A program made the position numbers and the translations under genes. Shown piece after piece: positions 1-6,634 of a stretch of DNA of 64,000 nucleotides. The notes under the pieces are model-generated. The model had not been told where the DNA came from, did not search any database, and saw only the letters and a list, made by a program, of their open reading frames with translations. Each line of letters starts with the position of its first letter. The first letter of the stretch is position 1. The DNA comes from Rhodococcus qingshengii JCM 15477 (lineage in GTDB: Bacteria > Actinomycetota > Actinomycetes > Mycobacteriales > Mycobacteriaceae): positions 6,009,001 to 6,073,000 of the forward strand of contig NZ_CP096563.1 in NCBI RefSeq assembly GCF_023221595.1, read 5' to 3'.

Positions 1-1572
1 GGCAAGTGCCGATCCGAGCATCCGTGCGTCGAACACGCCATCGTCACGTGCGTCGAGCAGTGCCTGACGCTGCGCGTCGATCACGTCGAGGCGGATCCTC
101 TTCTTCGACCGACCCTCTGGCGGAACGACACTCGCAGCAGCATCTTCGAGGAGGTCGAGCAACCTGCGATGCTCGTCTAGTTCGGATTCGGTGAGGTCCT
201 GCGCTGCCGGACCGGTCGCCACTACGACGCGCTTCAACGTTCCTCCCTGAAGGATCAACGAGCCTGCTGCCACCAGGAACGCAACCAAGATCAGGAGCGA
301 TCGACTCGGGGTGTCTTCCGGCAGAGTCTGCGCTGCAGCCAGAGTGACCGCCCCGCGCATGCCGGCCCAGATGACGATCGTGCCTTCACGCCATCCCAAC
401 GGCGCAGCAAGGTAGTAGTCGATATCGGCAACCGTCCGCCGAACCCGAACCTTGAACCTTTCCATCTGATTCGCCGAAGGTGCCCGGCGCCTGCTGCGTC
501 GTTCGTCTGGCGGGTAATCCTCGGGATTGTCGAGGCGATTCGCGATGTCGGAGAGTCTGGGTTTCATGCGTTCACGAAAATTCGCCCGCGCTTGGAGCGC
601 TCGCAGGAGCGGGGCCACGTACAGAGCCCGCACCAAGATCGTGAGGAACAGTGCACCCGCCGCCACGAAGACCGCCGTGGATATGCCCTCGTGGTCGACC
701 CGGACATCGTCGACTATCGACGAGAGTTCGAGGCCCATCACCAGGAAGATCGCACCTTCGAGGACCAATTCGACTGTGCGCCAGTTCTGGGAGTCGGACA
801 ACCGGTGTCGCGGTGACAGCTTCCGAGGAGCGTCGTAGCCGGTGACGAGCCCGGCCACGACGGCAGCAACCAACCCTGACGCACCCAACTCTTCGGCGGG
901 GATCGCCGCCAGAAACGGCACCGTGAACGAGATGACCGTGTTGACCGTCGAATCGGTGACACGGGCGCGAACCATCAGGTTGACCTTGCCGACGACAACT
1001 CCGATGACCGCGGCCACGACGACGGCAAAAGCGAACTTGCCCAACACACTCCACAGCGACACCGATACGGCGGCCCCGGCGATGGCAGTACGCAACAGGA
1101 CCAGAGCGGTGGCGTCGTTGAGCAGGCTTTCGCCTTCGAGGATCGACACCACCCGCGGCGAGACCGGGAGTTTCTTGACGATGGACGTCGCGACGGCATC
1201 CGTCGGGCTCACGATCGCACCGAGTGCAATGCCCCACCAGATACCGAGTCCTGGTATCACCCAGGAGAAGAACACACCGAGAACAAGCGCACTCACGACC
1301 ACGAGCAGAACGGAAAGCCCACCGATGGCACCGAACTCACGCCGAAACTCCATCGACGGCATCGAGACCGAGGCGGAGTACAGCAGTGGTGGAAGCACGC
1401 CTGCCAGAATCCATTCCGGGTCGATGTCCACTGCTGGGACAAATGGTAAGAGGCTGACAACGATCCCGGCCATCACCAGAATCAACGGTGCTGCGACTCC
1501 GATCCGCGCTCCGAGCGTCGAGGCCGCGACGATTCCGAGCAGACCGAGCACCACGATGATCAGAGCGTCCAC
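1..1572 (-). CDS. Na+/H+ antiporter, CPA1 family (C-terminal end cut by window edge)
   Basis: Integral-membrane cation/proton exchanger expected to expel Na+ and tune cytoplasmic pH. The frame runs 524 codons without a stop to base 1, so only the extreme C-terminus is missing. It starts at a GTG with an AGGGGG ribosome site just upstream. Many hydrophobic segments are seen, with CPA1 signatures in order: GAIVSPTDAVA, the GESLLNDATAL ion-site motif, then GMRGAVTLA. A charged cytoplasmic tail follows the last membrane segment (RSKKRIRLDVIDAQRQ), as in actinobacterial members of this family. The DUF1275 gene ends 39 bases upstream on the same strand, so co-transcription is possible. Family assignment is firm; ion preference (Na+, K+ or Li+) cannot be read from sequence. 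Confidence 0.92.
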   Translation of the reverse strand, partial: MDALIIVVLGLLGIVAASTLGARIGVAAPLILVMAGIVVSLLPFVPAVDIDPEWILAGVLPPLLYSASVSMPSMEFRREFGAIGGLSVLLVVVSALVLGVFFSWVIPGLGIWWGIALGAIVSPTDAVATSIVKKLPVSPRVVSILEGESLLNDATALVLLRTAIAGAAVSVSLWSVLGKFAFAVVVAAVIGVVVGKVNLMVRARVTDSTVNTVISFTVPFLAAIPAEELGASGLVAAVVAGLVTGYDAPRKLSPRHRLSDSQNWRTVELVLEGAIFLVMGLELSSIVDDVRVDHEGISTAVFVAAGALFLTILVRALYVAPLLRALQARANFRERMKPRLSDIANRLDNPEDYPPDERRSRRRAPSANQMERFKVRVRRTVADIDYYLAAPLGWREGTIVIWAGMRGAVTLAAAQTLPEDTPSRSLLILVAFLVAAGSLILQGGTLKRVVVATGPAAQDLTESELDEHRRLLDLLEDAAASVVPPEGRSKKRIRLDVIDAQRQALLDARDDGVFDARMLGSALA

Positions 1573-1611
1573 TGCTTCCCCCTGTACCCCCGGATTTGTG
1601 TCTGGCTCTTT

Positions 1612-2277
1612 CTACACCTTTGCCGGAGACGGGGGCGAGACCTGCCAGGCAACGGCGATCAGAACAACCGTGAACGCCGATGCGGGCCACAGAGCGTGAA
1701 GACCGATCCACCGATGAACGAGCGCACCGACCACCGCGCCCGCGATCAACCCCGCGCACATCCCGAAGTGCTGCAGCCACGCCCACTTCGGGCCACCCAG
1801 AAAGGCTCCGGTCAGACGCTGGCCCATCTTGACCAGCGCACCGGTCATGTACGTGACACCGATCGTCACCTCGCCGTCGCGCTGGAACACCGAGTTGACG
1901 GCTCCCATCGCCAAGGCCATCGCCGAGATCGCGCCGGGGGTGACGTCGAGGCTGCTCATCACCGAACCGATGGACAGCAGCCCGGCTACAACCGCGAGCA
2001 CCGTGACCTTGCGAGCCCGGACCGAATAGCGCTCCGTGAAGTGGGTGACGACGGTTCCCAGCGCGATTCCCAGGAGGAAGAGCACGATGATTCCGCCGGC
2101 AACTCTCGCGGTCGACCACACCCCGTCGGCAAATGCGACGCTCGCCTGCGTCATGTTGCCGCTCATGAACGAAACGAAAGGCCCACCGAGCGTGATGAAT
2201 CCGAGCGCGTCGACGTAACCGGCCAACCCGGCGAGCGCTGTCGCCAGGCCGATCAGCGACCTGCTGTATCCCGTCAC
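1612..2277 (-). CDS. DUF1275 (YoaK-type) membrane protein
   Basis: 221-residue multi-pass membrane protein. The N-terminal part shows the family pattern AGYVDALGFITLGGPFVSFMSGNMT, here split as AGYVDALGF...GGPFVSFMSGN; five to six hydrophobic helices follow. Start chosen at a GTG 14 bases after the stop of the MBL/Rieske gene, because the family N-terminus (hydrophobic helix then YVDALGF) begins right there; longer readings give arginine-rich non-family sequence. The tight spacing suggests translational coupling with the upstream gene. The molecular role of DUF1275 is unknown. Family call is confident, function is not. Confidence 0.85.
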   Translation of the reverse strand: MTGYSRSLIGLATALAGLAGYVDALGFITLGGPFVSFMSGNMTQASVAFADGVWSTARVAGGIIVLFLLGIALGTVVTHFTERYSVRARKVTVLAVVAGLLSIGSVMSSLDVTPGAISAMALAMGAVNSVFQRDGEVTIGVTYMTGALVKMGQRLTGAFLGGPKWAWLQHFGMCAGLIAGAVVGALVHRWIGLHALWPASAFTVVLIAVAWQVSPPSPAKV

Positions 2278-2291
2278 CCGACGAGCTCGGT

Positions 2292-3845
2292 TCAGCTCAG
2301 CTTGCTGGTGCGCAGCTCGTGGCCCTTGGACGTCTTGCAGCGGCCGGTCTCGAGATCCCACTGCCAGCCGTGCAGATCGCAGGTGAGGTTGGTGCCGTCG
2401 ACAACACCGAACTTCGACAGGTCCGCCTTGAGGTGGGGGCAACGACGCTGAATCTCGTACCCGCCCAACTCGATAGACGCGCTGTCGTCGTGGGCCTCGG
2501 CGAACCAGCCGTCGGCGTACGCGATGCGCTCGTCGGTGAGGCACTTGAAGAACGTGTAGAGGAATTCGTTGTACCCACCGATGCGCCACGCCGTGAAGCG
2601 TGTCGACAGGAAGATGGTGTTGACCCAGTCGGGCTCGTCGTCGCGCAGAACGGTGCGAACCAGTTCGGGAGCGATGCGGAAGCCGTAGCGGTACTTACCT
2701 TCTCCGTCGATGGGCTCACGAACGATCCGCTTCGGGAAGTCGAGGACGACCGTCTCCTCTCCCATCACGAGTCCGACGGGGTAGCCGATTCCGTCGCAGA
2801 TCAGATCGGACTGAGCCATGATCGGCTCGAACTTGGCCTTGAGACCGTCGAGCAGCGGCTCGCCTTCGGCCGGAGCCCACGTGGCCTTCTGCGCGGCGAT
2901 GACCGGTGCCATCTTCTGCGCCATCTTCTCGATGTACTCGGCCTTGTTGGAGAAGATCTTGTCGACGTCTGCGTCCGGGATGGGATGCGTCAGCGCGACC
3001 TTCTCGCTTCCGCGAAGTTCGACGGCCGAGCCGGGGATCATCAGCAGACCACGATCGTTGCCGTTGATGCGCATCTGCTCGAGGAACGTGATCTGGTCGG
3101 GGAAGATGTTTCCCTCGTCGCCGTGATCGTCGTTGAGGTAACGCAGGTCGTCGTCGAGGAAGACCGGCGGGCCGGCCGACGGGACAACCCAGGCAGCGTC
3201 GACCTGGGAGATGTAGTTGCGGCAGCGGTCCATGCCGCGCTGACGCTTCTGCTTGCCGAAGTTGCGCTTGGTGCCCTTCGGGATGTCGTAGACCATCGGG
3301 TACCAGATCGCGCCCGAGTACTGCAGCAGATGGATGTCGACCTTCCCGAAGGCGTCGGTCAGCGGGTCCAGGTCGACGGGCCTGGCGTCGTTCATGTTGA
3401 AACAGGTGGTTTCCCCGTCCGAGACGACGAGGCCCGAGTCACCGATCGGACCGTCCGCGGGAGCGCGCAGAGCGATGATCATGATGTCGAGATCGCCCTT
3501 GGGACCGCTGACGGTGTGTTTGACGGAGTCTTCCGTCTCGAAGAACTTGTGGAAGCCGAGCTTCTCGAGTTCACGCTTGAGGTCCGGCACCGGGTAATCG
3601 GGGAGCAGGACTGTGGCGTCCTTGTTGACGTGCGCGATCAGATTCTTCGGATCGAAGTGGTCCTTGTGCAGGTGCGAGACGTAGAGGTAGTCGCAGTTGC
3701 CCAGCGCGTCCCAGTCCAACTCTGTGTTGTCGGGGAACGGCACCCAGGACGCAAAATACGTCGGGGTCACCCATGGATCACACAGGATGGATCCGGCCTC
3801 GGTCTGGATGTGAAATCCTGCGTGGCCGACGCTGGTGATCTGCAT
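2292..3845 (-). CDS. Metallo-beta-lactamase-fold / Rieske [2Fe-2S] fusion protein
   Basis: 517-residue two-domain protein. Residues ~1-230 are a metallo-beta-lactamase fold with the HxHxDH metal motif (SHLHKDHFD) near residue 70. The C-terminal ~75 residues carry a Rieske ligand set, RRCPHLK then CDLHGWQW (CxH...CxxH), for a [2Fe-2S] cluster. The linking region (~350-440) has a conserved-looking DW..IFLSTRF..WR..GYNEFLY stretch of unknown role. Start: ATG with GGAGG five bases upstream; a start ten codons earlier lacks this site. CMP-N-acetylneuraminate hydroxylase combines the same two domain types but in the opposite order, so an oxygenase or electron-transfer reaction is plausible (inference). 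The following DUF1275 gene is 14 bases away. Confidence 0.85.
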   Translation of the reverse strand: MQITSVGHAGFHIQTEAGSILCDPWVTPTYFASWVPFPDNTELDWDALGNCDYLYVSHLHKDHFDPKNLIAHVNKDATVLLPDYPVPDLKRELEKLGFHKFFETEDSVKHTVSGPKGDLDIMIIALRAPADGPIGDSGLVVSDGETTCFNMNDARPVDLDPLTDAFGKVDIHLLQYSGAIWYPMVYDIPKGTKRNFGKQKRQRGMDRCRNYISQVDAAWVVPSAGPPVFLDDDLRYLNDDHGDEGNIFPDQITFLEQMRINGNDRGLLMIPGSAVELRGSEKVALTHPIPDADVDKIFSNKAEYIEKMAQKMAPVIAAQKATWAPAEGEPLLDGLKAKFEPIMAQSDLICDGIGYPVGLVMGEETVVLDFPKRIVREPIDGEGKYRYGFRIAPELVRTVLRDDEPDWVNTIFLSTRFTAWRIGGYNEFLYTFFKCLTDERIAYADGWFAEAHDDSASIELGGYEIQRRCPHLKADLSKFGVVDGTNLTCDLHGWQWDLETGRCKTSKGHELRTSKLS

Positions 3846-4065
3846 TGCAACCTCCGAAATCGTACTGCTGGTCAACTCAGCATAGTCGGCGCGATCAGGG
3901 CCAAATCGCGATCGAGGAGGCGGCCGGTTGTGACGTCATGCACGTCAGAGGTCGAAAGTGGGTTGTGAATCAGACCTGCCGGTGACGCGGACAACACTCT
4001 CTGTGCTGGCGTGTTCGCCGTATTTCTTGGCGTTCGCGGGAGCTGTTTCAGCATTCCCGAAGACA

Positions 4066-4084
4066 GCCCCTAAGGCTAACCTAA
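4066..4084 (+). promoter_or_regulatory. IdeR/DtxR-type iron box (right half strong)
   Basis: The last twelve bases AGGCTAACCTAA are identical to the right half of the mycobacterial/corynebacterial iron box TTAGGTTAGGCTAACCTAA; over 19 positions 13 match. It lies directly before the siderophore-binding lipoprotein gene. TAACCT (4077-4082) could serve as a -10 hexamer with transcription starting at or near the ATG at 4090. Iron-dependent repression by an IdeR/DtxR protein is the expected reading. Confidence 0.6.
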
Positions 4085-4089
4085 CAAGC

Positions 4090-5067
4090 ATGACTCGACT
4101 CCTTTCTCCCTCCACGACCGATCGCGACTACTGGGCGATCGTGGACAACCTGACGCGACGCGGTTTCTTCGGCGTCGGCGCGGGCGTCGCTGCGGCCGCG
4201 TTTCTCGCCGCCTGCGGCAGCACGGAAAGTTCGACGCCCGAGTACGCGGAGACCTTCGAGTTCACGCGCGGCGACGAGAAGCTGATCATTCCGACGGACC
4301 CGCAGAACGTCGTTGCCCTCGACCCGCGGGACGGCCTCGAATTGTCGATCCTCGCCGGATACCCGGTGACCGCCTACCCGACCGGCGCAGCCGAACACCT
4401 ACGCCGTGAGGTCCCGGATGCCACGGGTGTCGAGATCTTCGCCGAAGGTGCTTCGGATCCCAACTTCGAATACATCTCGACTCTCGGCGCCGACCTTCTC
4501 GTCCTCAGCGCCGGCTGGTGGGACACCGGGTCGTACGGCAACGACCGGATGCAGCAGATCGCACCGGTCCTGCCCGTCGGCAAGGACTTCACCCCGGAGT
4601 GGCGGAAGGTCATGTCGGACTTCCTCACCGGCATCGGGCGCAGCGATCGCGCCGAAGAAGTACTCGCCGAGTACGACGCCCATGTAGCTCAGGTCCGCCC
4701 GACCGTCGAACCGCTGATGGCCGGCAAGAAGGTTGCCTTCGTCGCCGCCGCGGAGGATCAGATCGCGTGGTTCCAGAACGATTTCCGCACCGCCGTCGCC
4801 GAGGACCTGGGATTCGAGGTGCTCCGTGAAGGCCCCGACCTTCGCGTGATGCTCGGATCGGAGCAGTTCAACCGTCTCGAAGAAGCCGACGTCATCTTCG
4901 CCTTGGATCGCAGCGCCTCCGGCAGCGTGTACACCTCGCCGACGTGGCAGCGTCTGCCCGCCGCGCAGGCTGGTCGAGTGATTCCCTTCGACTACTACAA
5001 GGCCGCGGGATACGCCTTGACCGCCAAGGTTCTCGTCGACGACTTGGCGGCCGGGGTCAAGCGGTAG
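4090..5067 (+). CDS. Fe3+-siderophore ABC transporter substrate-binding lipoprotein
   Basis: Periplasm-facing lipoprotein that captures ferric siderophore for an ABC importer (FecB/FepB-like, PF01497-type). N-terminal signal shows TRRGFF (twin-arginine-like) and lipobox FLAAC. Later, a helical-backbone binding-protein pattern (PQNVVALDPRDGLELSILAG, DLLVLSAGWW) is typical. Start uncertain: ATG 4090 has no ribosome site and would suit a leaderless transcript; GTG 4141 (VDNLTRRGFF) gives a shorter, more typical Tat-lipoprotein signal. No permease or ATPase sits beside it, so it probably feeds a transporter encoded elsewhere, possibly the one at 46-49 kb. The iron box just upstream supports expression under iron starvation. 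Confidence 0.88.
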   Translation: MTRLLSPSTTDRDYWAIVDNLTRRGFFGVGAGVAAAAFLAACGSTESSTPEYAETFEFTRGDEKLIIPTDPQNVVALDPRDGLELSILAGYPVTAYPTGAAEHLRREVPDATGVEIFAEGASDPNFEYISTLGADLLVLSAGWWDTGSYGNDRMQQIAPVLPVGKDFTPEWRKVMSDFLTGIGRSDRAEEVLAEYDAHVAQVRPTVEPLMAGKKVAFVAAAEDQIAWFQNDFRTAVAEDLGFEVLREGPDLRVMLGSEQFNRLEEADVIFALDRSASGSVYTSPTWQRLPAAQAGRVIPFDYYKAAGYALTAKVLVDDLAAGVKR

Positions 5068-5100
5068 AACCCGACCTTCGTCAACCCGACGGGGCCCCGA

Positions 5101-5586
5101 TCATTCGGCACCGGCGGCTCGTCCTGTCACACGGTCCCGAAACTCGCGGAACGCTTGGAAACCACCGGTGAGCGCCCGCGCCAGTTCCTCGGCGCTGTCG
5201 ACCCAGACGACGTCCTCCAACTCGGAAACGTCGTCGGGCTCGTGATTGCGCTGGGGAACGAGAAACGTCGGGTCACCCTGGGGGTTGACGATCAGGAACC
5301 CAGCCGCCGCGCAGAGGTCGTAGACGAACGCGCACTCGGCAGGCGACAGCGTCGCGTGGAAGATTCCACCACTGAGTGGATCGCTCTGCTCGAGCGAGTC
5401 GAGATGAAGGTCGGAGAAGGCCCCGTCGATCGTCAATGCCCTGTCGTCACGGTCGACGATCTCGCCTCCGTACGGGCTCTCGACCACGCGCAGCCCGTGC
5501 TGATCGAGGAAAGCGGCGACCGCCGCCCGATCAACATCGAGTTGCACGTCCTTCGTCATTCGCATGAAGTGCAGCGAGAAACCCAT
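5101..5586 (-). CDS. Conserved hypothetical protein, 161 aa
   Basis: Soluble, acidic 161-residue protein (begins MGFSLHFMRMTKD, ends RAAGAE) with no signal or membrane segment and no motif I recognise. It contains LSPAECAFVYDLCAAAGF and VPQRNHEPDDVSELEDVVWVDS-type segments (acidic, possibly interaction surfaces). The ATG at 5586 is preceded by GAGGGGG at good spacing, which fixes the start. It follows the alpha/beta hydrolase on the same strand after 71 bases and converges on the lipoprotein gene. Function unknown. Confidence 0.75.
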   Translation of the reverse strand: MGFSLHFMRMTKDVQLDVDRAAVAAFLDQHGLRVVESPYGGEIVDRDDRALTIDGAFSDLHLDSLEQSDPLSGGIFHATLSPAECAFVYDLCAAAGFLIVNPQGDPTFLVPQRNHEPDDVSELEDVVWVDSAEELARALTGGFQAFREFRDRVTGRAAGAE

Positions 5587-5657
5587 CGATCCCCCTCGTC
5601 CATTCGCGACGCACGTGATGCGCTCGCCAGTACCTCGACAGCCGAGAAGCGTCAAAA

Positions 5658-6536
5658 CTACCTCTCGAGTAGGGTCCGGATCGCCTCGACCACTTCGGCA
5701 GGCGCCTCTTCTGCCATGAAGTGACCTGCGGACAGCGTGCGGTGCTCGAGATCGGGCGCCCACGCTTTCCACAGGGCCTCGGCGTCGTAGCCGAGCATCG
5801 AGCCCCAGTCCTGCTGAATGACCGTGACCGGCATGTGCAGCTGGTTGCCCGCCTCCCGATCGGACTGATCGTGTTCGATGTCGATGCCTGCCGACGCCCG
5901 GTAATCGGCAACGATCGACGGCACCGCCTCCCGTGAGGCGCGCAGGTATTCCGCCCGCACGTCTACCGGAATCGCTTCGCGGTTCTGCGTCCACACGTCG
6001 AGAAAGTACTCGAAGAACGCGTCGGCGCTGGCGCTGATCATCTGCTCGGGAAGACCAGGTGGCTGAGCCATGAGATAGAGATGGAACGCCACAGCAGCAT
6101 TCGATCCATGCAGGATGTCCCACATATCCAGGGTGGGGAGCACGTCCAGCGAGCCGAGTTGCGTGATCACATTCGGATGATCCATCCCCGCTCTGACGGC
6201 AACCAGTGCGCCACGATCGTGGCCGACGAGGGCAAACTTCTCGTGTCCCAATTTCCTGGCCACCTCGACGATGTCGGCAGCCATTGTTCGTTTGGAGTAG
6301 GTGTCCGGGTTTTCCTCGACCGGTTTGTCGCTGGCTCCGTATCCGCGGAGATCCGGGCAGATGACGGTGTGATCCGACGCCAAGGCAGTGGCTACGTGAC
6401 GCCACATGAGGTGAGTCTGAGGGAAGCCGTGCAGAAGGACGAGTGGTGTTCCGCTTCCGCCGACCGCGACGTTGAGCCGCACTCCGTCTGCTGTGGAAAT
6501 CTGCTGGTAGTCGAAGCCTGGAATGGTGATAGTCAT
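5658..6536 (-). CDS. Alpha/beta hydrolase, haloacetate-dehalogenase-like (Asp nucleophile)
   Basis: 292-residue alpha/beta hydrolase. Oxyanion motif LLHGFPQTHLMW (34-45), PDLRGYGASDKP (61-72), nucleophile elbow GHDRG with Asp107, and catalytic His272 in GHFMAEEAP. The Asp nucleophile plus these motifs match the fluoroacetate/haloacetate dehalogenase and epoxide-hydrolase-related branch. By remembered alignment, the halide-pocket His/Trp/Tyr triad of fluoroacetate dehalogenase corresponds to His152, Leu153 and Tyr212 here, so the Trp is lost and C-F cleavage is doubtful; a different halo-acid or an epoxide/ester may be the substrate. Divergent from the SARP-like gene, with direct repeats between them that could control both. 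Confidence 0.85.
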   Translation of the reverse strand: MTITIPGFDYQQISTADGVRLNVAVGGSGTPLVLLHGFPQTHLMWRHVATALASDHTVICPDLRGYGASDKPVEENPDTYSKRTMAADIVEVARKLGHEKFALVGHDRGALVAVRAGMDHPNVITQLGSLDVLPTLDMWDILHGSNAAVAFHLYLMAQPPGLPEQMISASADAFFEYFLDVWTQNREAIPVDVRAEYLRASREAVPSIVADYRASAGIDIEHDQSDREAGNQLHMPVTVIQQDWGSMLGYDAEALWKAWAPDLEHRTLSAGHFMAEEAPAEVVEAIRTLLER

Positions 6537-6551
6537 CGATCGCTCTCGTTA

Positions 6552-6583
6552 GTCGGGGTGATGGCAGGTCGGGGTGATGGCAA
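6552..6583 (+). repeat. Tandem 16-bp direct repeat, two copies
   Basis: GTCGGGGTGATGGCAG at 6552-6567 is followed directly by GTCGGGGTGATGGCAA at 6568-6583 (15 of 16 identical). It lies in the promoter region between the divergent hydrolase and SARP-like genes. It could be a recent duplication or a tandem protein-binding site. Confidence 0.85.
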
Positions 6584-6598
6584 TCAGCTTCGCCGCAG

Positions 6599-6616
6599 TC
6601 GATGAGCGTTCGATGA
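6599..6616 (+). promoter_or_regulatory. SARP-type heptad direct repeat (candidate operator)
   Basis: TCGATGA (6599-6605), four-base spacer, TCGATGA (6610-6616): an exact 7-bp repeat with 11-bp period, the layout used by Streptomyces antibiotic regulatory proteins, which bind one DNA face as tandem monomers. A weaker third element (GCGATAG) follows. It lies 18 bases before the start of a gene encoding a SARP-type protein, so autoregulation or control of the divergent hydrolase is likely. Binding itself is inference. Confidence 0.5.
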
Positions 6617-6634
6617 GCGCGATAGCGTGGGGAA

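Noticed and set aside
2319..3968. Long open frame opposite the MBL/Rieske gene
   Set aside because: It is a high-GC shadow: no ribosome site, composition rich in Val/Arg/Asp from the antisense of a strong real gene.
5658..6536. Confident fluoroacetate dehalogenase assignment
   Set aside because: The Trp of the halide pocket appears replaced by Leu153, so only dehalogenase-like is supported.
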